Part shown: piece by piece, positions 23,373 to 34,492 of the stretch
Layout of the letters: each line of letters starts with the position of its first letter
How positions within the stretch are numbered: the first letter of the stretch is position 1
Assembly (NCBI GenBank): GCA_025175895.1
Contig: CM046000.1
Span: 40,274,720-40,338,719 of the forward strand
Direction: 5' to 3'
Source of the DNA: Wurfbainia villosa
Taxonomy: Eukaryota > Streptophyta > Magnoliopsida > Zingiberales > Zingiberaceae
Length of the DNA: 64,000 bases
Made by a program: the position numbers and the translations under genes
Notes under the pieces: generated by a model
Databases searched by the model: none
Told to the model about the DNA's origin: nothing
The model's input: the letters and a program-made list of their open reading frames with translations, nothing else

Positions 23373-23377
23373 GTTCA

Positions 23378-24499
23378 ATGGTGGACTCATTCTATATTTA
23401 AAAGAATCTAGAGGTAAGTACTCTAGATGAATTTTTCTCCACTATGGAATTGCATGAGTCTAGGCTTGAAGGAATACAAGAAGAGCCAAGAATTCAACCT
23501 TCAAGAGAAGTAGCATTTTTGGCAAACAAGGGGAAGAAGAAGATAGAGATCTCCTCCTCCATGGATAGCACGGAAGAAGCTTATATGGTAAGGAGGGTAA
23601 GGCGTGCATTAAAAGGTTTTAGATTTAACAAATCAAATGATAGGAATAGAAGACCAAGGGGGAAGATCATTTGTTACAATTGCCAAGGAGAGGGACACAT
23701 AAGGGACAATTGTCCCCTCTTGAACAAAAGCAAGGAGGAGAAGAGAAAGAAAGAAGAAAAGAAGAAGAAAAAGGAGAGCAAGAAGAAAAAGGAAGAGGAG
23801 AAGAAGGCAAAGGAAAAGGGGAAGGCCAGGGCATTCAAAGCAAAGACATGGGATGACCCTTCTTCCTCATCCTCATCCGAAGAAGAAGAGCATGTCTACT
23901 CAAATCTTGCTCTAATGGCCTTCGATGACTTGGATTGCACCTCCACCGAAAACGAAGAATCAAGCTCAAGTGGAGAGAGCTCAAGAGAAGGGGGAGCCTC
24001 TACATCCTCCTCATCCGAAGAATAAGAAGACATGGAAGCTATGGTAATGAATCTAACTCCCAAGAAAATAGTTTTGATGGATTCTAGCTTAACTAAGGAC
24101 TTATTTAGAGCTAAGAATAAAAATAAGAGCATGCTTGAGCAAATTAAGGACTTAGAAAATAAACTAGAAAAAGCATGCTTAAATGATGATAATATTTCTT
24201 CTAGCTTAAATGATGCATGCTCACATGATAACTATATGCCTTTGGATGTTAGTGATGCATGTATAAAAGAAAATAGGGCTTTAAGAGAGAAAGTAGATTA
24301 TTTAACCAAAGCCCTAGAAAAGTTTACAATTGGCTCAAATACATTGAACATGATTATAGGGAGCCAAAGAGCTAGTTTTAATAAGAAAGGCCTAGGTTAT
24401 AAAGAAAAGAAAAATAAAAAGGCCTACAAATGCCTAATTGCTAGGGGACAAGATAAGAAGAAAGTAATTGCTAGGAAATGGATTCCTAAGGAATTCTAG
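23378..24499 (+). pseudogene. gag: E2 gag, C-terminal part
   Basis: The E2 gag frame resumes after the GTTCA duplication and stays open to 24022. It contains the CCHC knuckle CYNCQGEGHIRDNC (about 23674-23715), then a very lysine/glutamate-rich run, then serine/glutamate-rich acidic blocks. One TAA (24023-24025) interrupts it. The same frame then continues to 24499 with a coiled-coil-like segment (LEQIKDLENKLEKAC) and ends near a WIPK motif. Downstream non-coding DNA still shows a WVPKS-like sentence out of frame. A single base would account for the stop. Composition is far more charged than in E7. Confidence 0.87.
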
Positions 24500-25767
24500 T
24501 GAACCCCATAGGCAAGAATCTATTTTGGGTTCCAAAATCCATCCTTAAGGGTTAGGAAAACCCTAGGGTAGTCAACCATATGAACTTGACCTATATCATA
24601 TCTTTGGTTGACTTAGGATGTCGGGACACATTTTTGAAATAGTGTTAGGTGATGATAATGCACCTATAAATAGATAATAATGCTTAAATCATGATAATCA
24701 ATGTAATTGCTATGTATATGTGCAATCATGATTTATGATTTTGAAATTTGGCACATCATCATGAGAAATATGGTTAAATCATGTTTGAGGTGATACTTTG
24801 TTTATTATCATGATATAATACCTAATGCATGATAACAATTCAATGAATACATGTGTTTCATGATCATAATGTGAAATTAGTTCATACATGCCTTTATGAT
24901 CATGAGGATTGTGAGGATGATACTTAACCTTGATAGAATTGCATGAATATAATGGTTAAGTATATACAAATACCCTTTAGGATGCATCTCACACTCACTA
25001 TAGGATACTTTGATTGAAAACTTAGCATGAGTGAGATGTTAGGATGATACAAATATCCACTAATGGCTATGGCATTTAGATGGTCATTTAAAGTATCAAA
25101 ATAGCAATAATAGACCAATCATGGGGAAGGCTTATGTTTAATTCATAGACATATTTCCCAAAGATCATGGTTGGATATTTCATATGTTTTCAAAACAATT
25201 TCTTACTTTAAAATCCATGTATTCATGTTTTGAAACAATCCAAAGCAAGACTAGGTGTTAAAATTGATACTAACATGTTCAAAAACTAGTGGTTTTTATA
25301 GCTTTTAGATTTTTGGCAAATCTCGAAAAATATAATGAATTTTCATGAAAAACTATTTTTTATTGATAGATATACTTAAAAGAAATGTGTTCCCCAAATC
25401 TCATGATTTTTCGAATTTTCTGGAATTTTTAATGTATTTCTGAATTTTACCTAGAAAATCAGAATTTCGGAATTCATTGTGTCGACTGACATACTGATAG
25501 CAGTCGACTGTGGCCTTAAAATCAGACTAGTTAAGGCCGAATTCAGGTTTTAGACCAATTTTTGGTATTTTCCTTCTATGAGACTTGATGCCATGAGTTT
25601 ATAACTTAGTGTTAATCTTTTTGATGGTGTCAAAGGGGGAGAAATATGTATGGAGAGTTGCATGTTGCTATATCATGTTTATGTTTACATGCTTTCTTAC
25701 CTTAGAATTTCTATCAAATGTTTTTACCTAACTTAAACGGATTGCCACACATAAAAAAGGGGGAGAT
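24500..25767 (+). other. E2 3' non-coding region (pol missing)
   Basis: AT-rich, no pol domain. It contains the conserved hairpin (24985-25043), GTCGACTG motifs near 25482-25510, a purine tract at 25629-25642 (CAAAGGGGGAGAAA) and the terminal tract before the LTR (25753-25767). The order gag, hairpin, GTCGAC motifs, purine tracts, LTR is the same as in E1. Confidence 0.6.
24985..25043 (+). other. E2 conserved hairpin CATCTCAC / GTGAGATG
   Basis: Arms 24985-24992 and 25031-25038 are perfectly complementary with a 38-nt loop containing ATAGGATACTTTG, followed by TTAGG. The loop shares ATAGGA with both E7 copies. Confidence 0.6.
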
Positions 25768-26953
25768 TATTAGGGCAATCTCTTGCCATGAAAAGGTTTT
25801 GATGTGTGTGGCAAAGGGTTTAAGTTAGGATGTTAGTGTGATTTGATATGTGCATTGGAGTCTTGCAGGGCTTAGTAATTCGCACATGGAGCCGTGGCGA
25901 GTTTCACAACTCATGACTCGGTCCTTGAGTCGGTGAAGGATGGCTTTGCTGAAGCTGTGCGCTTGGAGCATCCGAGGGACCGCCGGACGAGGAGCTTGGA
26001 GTAAAGCGGGAGGAAGTAGACTTCGAGGCAAGAGACGCGAAGGAGCATTGCAGATCCGTGCGCCTGATGCTGCCGAGGGACGTGGCCAAGGACGAAGATA
26101 ACTTTGAAGGCGAGGGACTCCGAGAGATGAGAGTGAGAGAATGTAACCCGGGAAGGGGAAGTAGCTCTAAGGTGAAACTTGGCCATTTGGCTAAGTGTCG
26201 GATGGGATTTCCCGACACCAGTCGACTGCTCTGAGTCGAACGTGGTTCGACTGGTATTCGACTTGTTGTTTTGAGGCCAATACACGATCGCCATATGTGG
26301 GCAATGATCGCTAAGACTATCACATCAAGGCGCAGATGGTCGAAAGGATTTTGCCATCACCACTCGTAGCCGATCGCGGCCGACGAGGCGTGATCGATGA
26401 GGTCCATCAGTCGACTGCCAAGTGTTCCGTTGGACTACAACGGTTGAGATCCGACGTGTTCGGAGGCCGTTAGAGTGGCGGTAGTCAACTGCCAAGGGCA
26501 GCAGTTGACTGGTGGCGGCCAACGGGAAGAAAAGCTTCCTCTCTATAAAAAGAGAGGGTGTGGGCTTTTGGATGGCTAATGCTCTTACTCCAAACGACCA
26601 TCCAAGTGCCCCACAAGCTTTAAACTCTTCTTACTTGCTTTTACTTCATTCTTATTGTAAGAAGAGTGATATTGATTGTGAAGGTTATCTCCACCTAGCT
26701 TGGTGCAAAGGAGAGACCATTAGTGGATTGGTTTTGGCGGAGTGATTCACCGAGGACGAATCAGGGACCGTGGATTAGCGGCATAGCCGTGAACCACGTT
26801 ATACTATCGTGTTAGAGTTTGTTTTCTTGTATTTGCATTTTCTTGTCTTTATTGTTTCCGTTGCGCTAATTAGTTTTGTAGACGAGCAAATACCGACATC
26901 CAACGACAAAGGGCTATTCACCCCCCTCTAGGCGGCCGTTTCGATCCCCAACA
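25768..26953 (+). repeat. E2 3' LTR (1186 bp)
   Basis: Pairs with 5368-6602. It starts TATTAGGG (TG decayed to TA) after the purine tract and ends CCCCAACA. Near 26220-26520 it carries AGTCGACTG-type motifs where the 5' LTR has GATCG types. TATA box at 26544-26551; intact two-stem hairpin at 26770-26797. Confidence 0.92.
26770..26797 (+). other. Two-stem LTR hairpin, E2 3' copy
   Basis: Outer stem GTGG/CCAC (26770-26773 with 26794-26797). Inner CGGC/GCCG (26779-26782 with 26786-26789) has an ATA loop and a flanking G-U pair. Spacers are ATTAG and TGAA. Confidence 0.7.
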
Positions 26954-27540
26954 GTCTCCAAGTCAAGAATTATTCCCATGTGATGGTGGAACGGAGGAGT
27001 TGGGTTCAAGGTAGATGCACTGAAGGACAAACAACGGAGTAAAAAATTATTCTGACCTAACCAGGTGAAACTATGAGTCAGGTCATCACATTTTTTTCTG
27101 ATTATCTTCAAGCCAAGCAATTATCCCCGTGTGGTGGCAGAACGGAGGAGTTGGGTTCAAGGAAGATGCACCGAAAAAAAAATGGTGGAGTAAATAATTA
27201 TTCCAACCTGAATAGGTGAAGCCCTTGGTCATGTCATCACTATTCTTTTAGCTCGCCCTCGAACCAAGCCATTATCCCCCTGTGATGGCAGAGCAGAGGA
27301 GTTGGGTTTAAGGTAGATGCTTTGATGAAGTGTTGTTATTTTTTTCTCAAATGACCCTCGAGCTAAATTATTACTCTTGTGTGGAAGCATAAGGGAGAAA
27401 TTGGGCTCAAAGCCGAAATACTTATGAAGAAGTGTGAAATATTATTTTTAATCTGACCCGACCAAATTCCAGGTCAAGTCATTTCTATTTTTTGTAGCTT
27501 ATCTCCGAGGCAGGCCATAATTATTATAAAGTGAATCATG
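26954..27540 (+). repeat. Tandem array, ~150-bp unit (right part)
   Basis: Continues the array of 4863-5367 exactly from the E2 target site. Unit starts lie near 27082 and 27233, then decayed units near 27350 and 27472. Divergence rises to the right, so the array edge is gradual. With E2 removed, the array visible here is about 1.1 kb. Confidence 0.85.
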
Positions 27541-27918
27541 AGAATGATGGGGAAGTGTTATTAGGAGACGATAATAGTAACCAACCTCGTTCTGACTTAC
27601 CGGGAAAATGTGAGGTTACTTCTCTTTCTTTCTATCTTTTTGTTCTATAATCAAAACTTATTCATGGTTGGGATTATATATATAAAATGGAAGGGAGCTA
27701 GTTTGATGAATTGACACTATAATACTGAATGGGATGGTGGCATGAAAATAGTAAGTGTCAGATTTACAAGTGGTGCTGGAATATTTTATTTAGTTCAGAA
27801 GAATGCTCATTCGGTGAGAAGAGGCATTCATAGTTTTTAGACGAAGAATTTTATTAATAAAGGAAAAGATAGTACAACTCTTTAGAAGAAAATAACGAAA
27901 AGTTTACCCTATGGGGAA
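27541..27918. other. Host sequence without recognisable feature
   Basis: AT-rich sequence between the tandem array and the small minus-strand ORF. I see no LTR ends, coding frame or RNA gene. Confidence 0.4.
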
Positions 27919-28200
27919 CTAAGGAGCTTGGCGGATTATTTTCTCTGGAGGTGTCATTGGGGCTTGTTTTCCCCCAGACTTGGCGCTGAGCATTTGCTTG
28001 AGGTACGATTGTTGTATAAATATGTGCTTGGACAGGGCTCTTTGGGCGACCGCCAGCTCCTAGCGCAGGGTGTAGCTACGGGTGGTGGCTGATTGTAGGT
28101 TCCTCCTTAGGTCCTTAACCTGTTCTTCTAGTTCTTCTATATGGTGTTTCTCTTTAGTCTGCCCATCTGAAGAAGGAGAGTTATTGCCCTGCTCTGACAT
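27919..28200 (-). pseudogene. Small coiled-coil ORF with its own TATA box, one stop
   Basis: ATG at 28200 starts MSEQGNNSPSSDGQTKEKH, followed by EELEEQVKDLRRNL, a heptad-like acidic/basic coil. A TAG at 28060-28062 interrupts it, and the same frame then runs on (ELAVAQRALSKHIF, QQSYLKQMLS) to 27919, 93 codons in all. A TATAAAAAA box lies on the minus strand at 28290-28299, about 90 bases before the ATG. The product is unknown. It is on the same strand as the Transposase_28-like gene and downstream of it, so it may be a last part or companion of that gene. Function not assigned. Confidence 0.45.
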
Positions 28201-28658
28201 GCCCTCTATGGTGGAGGTAGAAGAAGAGAGAAGTGCACCGGCGGAAGCAGAAGAACAAAGGGATGTGTCGGGTGAAGGTAGCGTCAGGTGTTTTTTATAG
28301 AAAAGAAAGGGGGGGGTATTAATTACTCCTCTTTGGAAACGGAGATAGAAAAGGTAGATAAGATGGGAAGATGTAGGGATAGTAGAGGGAGCAGTTGAAT
28401 GCATTAATTCTGAAAAGACTAGTCATATCCTGTGGGGAAGGTAGATACAAAGCAAATTCAGTTTAATTCAGAGGCTAGTCATTTTCTGACAACATTCTTC
28501 AATTTTGCTATGCGGGGTCAACCTTGTAGAATAGACCAATTATCATCAAAGATGTTCTGTTGAGAATATCTGAAGCAAGCAAAAAACAATTGGGACAAGT
28601 TTAAATATTCCCTTCTTTTTATAAATACGAGAAGTGGTTACATCAATTAAAATTTTAT
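28201..28658. other. Spacer between small ORF and Transposase_28-like relic
   Basis: Holds the TATA box of the small ORF (28290-28299). The minus-strand frame extends upstream of the small ORF's ATG to 28404, but with no recognised domain. Confidence 0.4.
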
Positions 28659-30334
28659 TTATACAGGTTTAGCACTGCTGGAAGAGTCGACAGAAGACTC
28701 CTCTTCGGAGGGAGGTGCTAGAATGACTCTGTGGAAGCTACCCCATTCTCGGGGTGAGGAATATGGAGCTCTGGTTGGGGGAAATGGAGGAACTTCATCT
28801 GGAGGAATAGGAAGAAAGGCAGCAGCTAGGAGAAGAGGGGGAAGTATGGCTAGGAGAAGTAGTCTCATTATAAGCAGCAACTACATGAGGAAGAAGAAAG
28901 GGTATTATGGAGGTAAATAACAAGGTATTTTAAGCATGAAGGGGATAAAAATGTACCTCTGCCAGGCGTTGGCACAGGCACTCATATGAGCCCTACATGT
29001 TGGACTTTTTGAAGAGTCTCACTTCCTCTATACTTCGGATCCTGAGAGAGGATTTTAGAGAAGCAGATCGGGGGTTTAGGGGGAGAAGGTCTCCCTTAAT
29101 CAAAGAAGGCTCTTCTGTAGACATAGTGGGAGCAGAAGAGTCAACATTAAGAGTAGGAGGAGGAGAAACAAGCGATTCTGTATGGGTACATAGAGGAGGA
29201 AAAGAGGCAGGGGAGTCAATTCTCCTACTGGGAAGAGACGAAGAAGAAACAAAAGAGGGAGAAGGAGAAAGTTCTTCTCGAGGGGAAGGGGGAAGGATTA
29301 AAGGAATAGTCTCCTCCCCTGAGGGATTAGAAATGATAAGGTTGCGGCATCTATTTATCTTTAGAGGGGGAGGGGGAGGAGAAGAAGGGGAGGAAGAAGA
29401 TGTTGGAAGGGTGGAGGAACTAAAGGCATTCTTCTTGCAAGAGCGAAGTCTTTTGTGGGGAGAGGAGGGAATGATAGGGGATTTGCCCCTAGCTCATTTC
29501 TTTGAAGGTTTCTTCTTAGCAGAAATAATCTTCTCCCCTCTAATTTTGGCATCCTGCATTATATTGTCTGCGACACAAGATAATGAAAATAATGATTAGC
29601 AGTAACAAAAGGCACTGTATGTATTGTATCTGGGTGATAGCAGCATCTTACCTATGACGCCTGGATCACTTAGGGGAAAAGGAGATAACCCATAGCGGCT
29701 CAAGAGGGGAGGCTTTACCAAGTAATCAGAGTCATAATGACGCTCCCTCAACACTTGGTATATCTCCTGGAAAGGACATTGAGTCCTACTCTCTTGAAAG
29801 GGAGGTAGGTTAGGGAGAGTGGTTTTCTAGTTTTCCGAATGGGGTAGCGGGGTAGGAAGTTAGGCAAAAAAGTATGAATCCTCCCAACCCTTGTGAGAGG
29901 ATGACAAATTTATCAGGAATTGACAATCTTGCCAACTAGGCAAATAGAAAATGCCATCTTTTGAAGACTTCAATTAGAAAAGGCAATGAAATAGAAGTGG
30001 GGACAGGGTGAGATCTAGATGTCTGAAAACTATTTTCCCCTGTTAGTATATGAAAGGCATTAGGGGCTAAATGGTTGATGGTCAGTTGGTAAAAATCTAA
30101 TATATCAAAATAGATAGAGGGAATAGGCAAATGAAGACCATTTATCAGTTGTTCAAAGAAAAAATAGTGATTGTCAGGAGGGAGTTTGTGTGGTCTGAAA
30201 GAAGCAGCGACAAAACGACATTTTATGGAAGGATCTATGTATTGGTCTTTCCTAGCAAAGAAAGGGATTTGGGCATTTAGGCGAGTGACAGTCTTTTCAT
30301 ACCATGGGATCGACTTAGGGTTTTTTAAAGCCAT
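28659..30334 (-). pseudogene. Transposase_28-like (putative gypsy-type) gene relic with two introns
   Basis: ATG at 30334 (MALKNPKSIPWYEK). Residues near 30160-30040 (FFEQLINGLHLPIPS, then FDILDFYQLTINHLAPNAF) resemble the PF04195 'putative gypsy type transposon' domain. The frame continues through three stops to a donor at 29651 (GTAAGA). An 84-nt intron ends in TGTCGCAG (29568), and the frame resumes in phase (DNIMQDAKIRGEK). Exon 2 is proline/serine-rich and has two stops. A second likely intron (donor 28956, acceptor 28881, 76 nt) leads to an open frame ending at 28659. At least five stops but no frameshift, so it was a spliced gene that decayed by base changes. The domain call is from memory. 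Confidence 0.6.
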
Positions 30335-31380
30335 AACCACGAAATAAAGGGAAAGCACTTACTTGAGGTTAAGGAAAGACACTTGTGAAAAGAAAGTGAC
30401 TCCTAGGGGCTGGGAGTTAGGGGTGAAGAACAGTCATCGATGGGAGTCGCCAATGAAGGAATAAGAAGAGTCAAAGCTAGGAAGTTGAAGATGTCATATG
30501 GAGAATGGCTTATTCAGGGTTTTTGGCTTTTAACCTTTCCTTGGAAACGAAGGAAGCAGGGCCCATGGGCCCAATAAGTCATTTTAAATGAGTACGGTGA
30601 AGTTAGGAAGGGGAAAACTTAGGTTTAATAGGATTGACGAGGAGGAAAATGGAGTGAAGTGTTTCACTTGGAAAGTCAAACTCAATGCTTCATTTGACTA
30701 TTTTAAGAGGGTGGCTAATGATACCACTGTAACCTAATTTAGGAATTGAGATGAAGAATGTCATGCGTGAAACACTGCCTGAACTGGCTAGACTCGACCC
30801 AAGAGAGTCGACCAAGCTGACAGAGTGGAGACGTAGGACAAGCCGGATAAGTCCTAAGATTGAAAGGGGACCAGATGAGTAACCCAGGGCACACGTCTGG
30901 GGGTGACTCGGGGAGTGAGTCGGGTGTTGATTTGGGGAGAGATGGAAAGCACAAGGAAATGAGTCTTATAACTAGAGTGGGTCTAGATATCAATAAGCAG
31001 CATATGTCCTGATTCAAATGGACTAGGAGGATCCTGCCGAGAGGGGCACGGAGTTAGAGTTTGACCCAATGAAGGAAGAGAGGGTGAAGAAGAGGGGCAG
31101 AACATTTCCCGAGGCTTTAACTTATGAGAGTTTGTTATATGATATAACAAACTAGGACCCTACATGATATTTGCAGGAGCCTCCACTCCTTATCTTTTTA
31201 ATAGAATTATTCTCCAGGAAAAAGGAGCCCTCTACGTGGATGGTGATCGGAATAGTTCGTTACATCACAGCTGCAAGGGGAAGAAGAGGATAAAAGCCAA
31301 GTAAGAAGGAGAGAGAAGGGGGATTCGGATCCTGATTCAATTAAACTAGAGGTAACCTTACGAGAGGGTGGAGTCCACAT
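30335..31380. other. Upstream region of the Transposase_28-like relic
   Basis: No ORF of note. On the minus strand, sequence near 30680-30740 (GTGGTATCATTAGCCACCC) matches the plus strand near 63166-63190, and CCTCAAGTAAGTG next to the gene start recurs at about 63646. The two gene copies therefore share leader or promoter sequence as well as coding sequence. GAGTCGAC-like motifs near 30790-30810 resemble the GAGTCGTCTC repeats at 62.9 kb. Confidence 0.5.
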
Positions 31381-31860
31381 CGCTTTCGGGGAGGAGAAGG
31401 AGACAAGAGAAGAAGGGGAGAAAGGTCATCTACTAGAGAGGGAGAAGAAAAAGAGGGGGAAACCTTTGAAGTTGATTATATCTCTCTATTTTGTACATTG
31501 TTGGAGTTGTAAGTGGGTTTTCCTCCACCTCTGAAAATACTTCCGAAAAGAAGAAGTTTCATAGTGAAAGTGCTTTACCACTGCAGCTCGCTCGAGACCT
31601 CACCCCATGGAGTAGGAATTGGAATTCCGAACCACGTTAAGTCCCGTGTCATTTGCTCTCTGTGCTTGATTCTTCATTGTCTATTCACTTTTATTACTGT
31701 TGCGGTTGGAGAAAACCCTAAGCCTCCTTGACGTTATCACTTTCCGCGCTAAGGGGAGGTGAAAAAATCCGTGTATTTTCATAACTAAACAAGAAAGAAT
31801 AGAGGTAAAACCTTTTTTTCTCTCCTATTATTCTTTGATTATTGGTGCAGTGCAGATTTT
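31381..31860 (+). repeat. Sirevirus-like LTR fragment (R/U5 part)
   Basis: Contains TTTCCTCCACCTC, then TGGAGTAGGAATTGGAATTCC followed by GAACCACGTTAA (31608-31639), the same two-stem motif and flanks as in the E1 LTR. A CTATTCACTTTTATTACTG stretch comes near where intact LTRs have the pyrimidine-rich end. No partner LTR, gag or target duplication is seen, so it is an old fragment. Boundaries are approximate. Confidence 0.45.
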
Positions 31861-32242
31861 TCTTCTTCGATCTTAGACCACTGAGGACAGATTCTCAACA
31901 ACTATAGCAATAAAACTTCTCTTCTCTCCTATAAAAATTAATACAAGTTAGACAACCATCAAAATCTAGACTATGACCCTCTGATGTCTAAGTTAGAGCT
32001 TGTGGTAAGAAGAGAAGATAGTAGTCGAAGTAAGGAAAATGCAAGAGTAAAAGAACAGTAAGTGTAAGAATGATCCGATCTTACATTCGTCCTTCTCTCC
32101 AAAGAGCGTGTCCTAATTTTAGAATTTGAACTTATAGCCTTGGGTGAACTTTAGAAATTGGGCCCCATTTTCTATTGAAAAATTTTGAAATTCAGCCCTC
32201 CTTATAGAAAATTTTTTTCAGACCCTGGGCGAGGGCCCCAAC
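31861..32242. other. Host sequence up to the E5 target site
   Basis: No feature recognised. Ends GGGCGAGGGCCCCAAC; CCAAC is the E5 target duplication. Continues at 43363. Confidence 0.4.
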
Positions 32243-34477
32243 TGTTAGTGATATATGAGAGATATCCTAAGGCAATCGCCTTATGTTTGAACCATTTATA
32301 TGATAAATGAAGATTCACTATTTTAGTATACATGTTTTCATGTAGTTGATTAGATCTTAAACTCATTTACTGAATGTCCACGATACGATTCACAGCAAGA
32401 GAGAATTTGTGATTGGATCACAACTAGTGAGTATCTCTACATGTGTAATTGTGTTGTATCGGAATTATCCCTAGTCGATGAATTGATGGATTTGGACACC
32501 ATTGATTTTGTCGAGACTAGCACGAGGTATACTCCTTGGTATATCCAAGCAGCTGATTCTCACTGGCTTGAGATATTGTGATGTCCGGAGTTAATTGTGG
32601 ATGCTAGTTATGGTAACTAGTTCATTGGAGTGACCAACCGTAAGACTTCATATGGTTCTCAGCATATATAGATATGTCAATGAAGTTCTTACTGCAGCTT
32701 AAGTGCGATGTTCCTTTGACTTGCGGTATTCAAGTCATCTTGATCATAAAGACTTATGCGTTGAAATCTTAAGTAAGCATCTCTAAGGAGATGTGGACCC
32801 GGGATGATTGGGTATAAGTCAAAGTGATCAAGGGTGTTTGAATAGCCTATAAAGGATTCACCACTCCTTGCGAGGAGATGTATACCCATGGCGTCTAGTC
32901 GGATTGTTACTAAAGTCTTTGGCCAAATCATTACATGTTTAGAGTAAGGTACTCTTCGATACATGTGCAGTAACTGGAATCCGTAGGATGAGGAAATAAT
33001 ACTTGGGCTAGGTGTGACGTAGTCAGCCTAGTGGGGACTGACACTATAGTCCCTGTCCTGAACCAAGTGGGTATAAGATCAGTGAAGGGAATGGGCCACG
33101 ATTCATTCGAGCTGCTGAAGGGTTTCAGAAATAGTTCTGGATCAACCGTTGATCTTTTCGGTTAATTGGGGATCATGATGTACTACTAGGTGCCACTCAT
33201 GATCGTTCTATAATTAATGGTTAATTATAGATGGCCAACATAAACTGAGAACCTATTTGGTGACACGCACAACGAGCGTAATCCGAAGAATTTAAAACGA
33301 GCTTGAGAATGAGATTCTTAGACCGAGAGAAACTAGGTTTGGTTGGACCAAACATGGAGCGAGCATGAAATCGTTTTAGTCACAATGGAAGCATGGATGG
33401 GCCGTGTCTTATGAAGACATGATGGATGAACCAAATTGGTTTGGTTCTAATCCAAAGGAGGAGAATAAACCAAAGGGTTTGGTTTGTTTTAAACGAATGA
33501 ACCAAAGTTGGTTCGGTTCGTTTTAACTTAAAATAAACCATCATGGTTTGGTTTATTTTAACTTAAATTAATGGAGCGGGTTAACGGGATTTTGGTTATG
33601 ATCTGATAACCATTAAGAGAATTTGTTCTCTATAAAATAGGGCTTAAGGGTTTTTTTAAGCCCTAATCCAGCCCTTGTAACCCTAAGTTGTCGCCCCCTC
33701 CTCTCCTTGGTGTAGTCGGCACCAACCCCACCTTGCCGCCGCCCACCACCACCCAGCTCCCTTGCCGGCATCCAGAAGGTGCTGTCCTTTCCTCTTGCCG
33801 GCGTCGAGCTGCTGCCGGAGGAGCTCCAGTGATCTCCTTTGGGTCCGGTGACAAGGTGAGCCTCAACCTTCCTTATTTGGCCGGCCCCCTATTCCTCCAC
33901 CAAAGTTGTCCAGTTTTCTGGACAGCTTGTTTCCTTCTTGTCGGAGCATCGTTTGGATGACGTTTGGAGCTCCAACAGTGGTAGCCTTGCTGGGGATTCG
34001 ATCTCCGGTAATCCTCATAGGTGGAGGACGAAGGATTCGTCAAACGGTTGACGAATACCTCTCTGGAGAAGCGAGTTTTTGAGGACTCATTTTGGATCCG
34101 AATTTTGATTTGGATCATGATCTTCTCTCGATCACATCGTCTTCAACACGAGGCTAGTAACCCATACGAAGACGAGGCTCATGACTTTGTGAAGTCATAC
34201 CGAAGATACTCGGCGTGGATACAGATAGAGGCGATTCTAGCGAGGATCGCTTCGGTTAATGTCTTTCCCGCTGCACGTGATACGTCAGGTATACGTAGTA
34301 TAAATTTCCTTTTATTGCAAAATTTGAATTTACGGTTATGTCTACACATGTTGTACTATGCATGCGTGTGGTGTGTGTGTTGTAATAAATTAGATTTATT
34401 ATTTTATTCCTTCCGATGTGCACATGTTTATGAAACATGTTCGAACACACACTCGCCGTGGTGCCGGAAACCCAACA
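32243..34477 (+). repeat. E5 5' LTR (2235 bp)
   Basis: Starts TGTTAGTGATATATGAG and ends GGAAACCCAACA. TATAAAATA lies at 33631-33639, followed by a GC-rich block (33680-33860). ORFs in that block are not kept in frame in the 3' LTR, which has a deletion of about 35 bp and several indels there. Confidence 0.93.
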
Positions 34478-34478
34478 G

Positions 34479-34492
34479 TGGTATCAGAGCCC
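34479..34492 (+). other. E5 primer binding site (initiator tRNA-Met)
   Basis: TGGTATCAGAGCCC one base after the LTR end. Confidence 0.9.

Larger units (their letters stand above)
5368..26953 (+). mobile_element. E2: Sirevirus-like gag-only LTR retrotransposon carrying E3 and E4
   Basis: Bounded by two LTRs (5368-6602; 25768-26953) and by a perfect 5-bp target-site duplication GTCTC (5363-5367; 26954-26958). Removing it restores the 150-bp tandem unit exactly. Without E3 it is about 5.4 kb: 5' LTR, tRNA-Met primer site, gag, non-coding DNA, polypurine tract and 3' LTR. There is no pol, so it would need enzymes from a relative. The 3' LTR starts TATTAG where the 5' LTR has TGTTAG. Confidence 0.93.

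Noticed and set aside
28997..29599. Plus-strand 200-codon acidic, glycine-rich ORF
   Set aside because: Antisense of the proline/serine-rich exon of the Transposase_28-like relic, where the minus strand has splice sites and in-phase joins.
33688..33960. Proline-rich ORFs in E5 LTRs (also 42566-42937)
   Set aside because: Both lie in LTR sequence and are altered by indels between the two LTRs.
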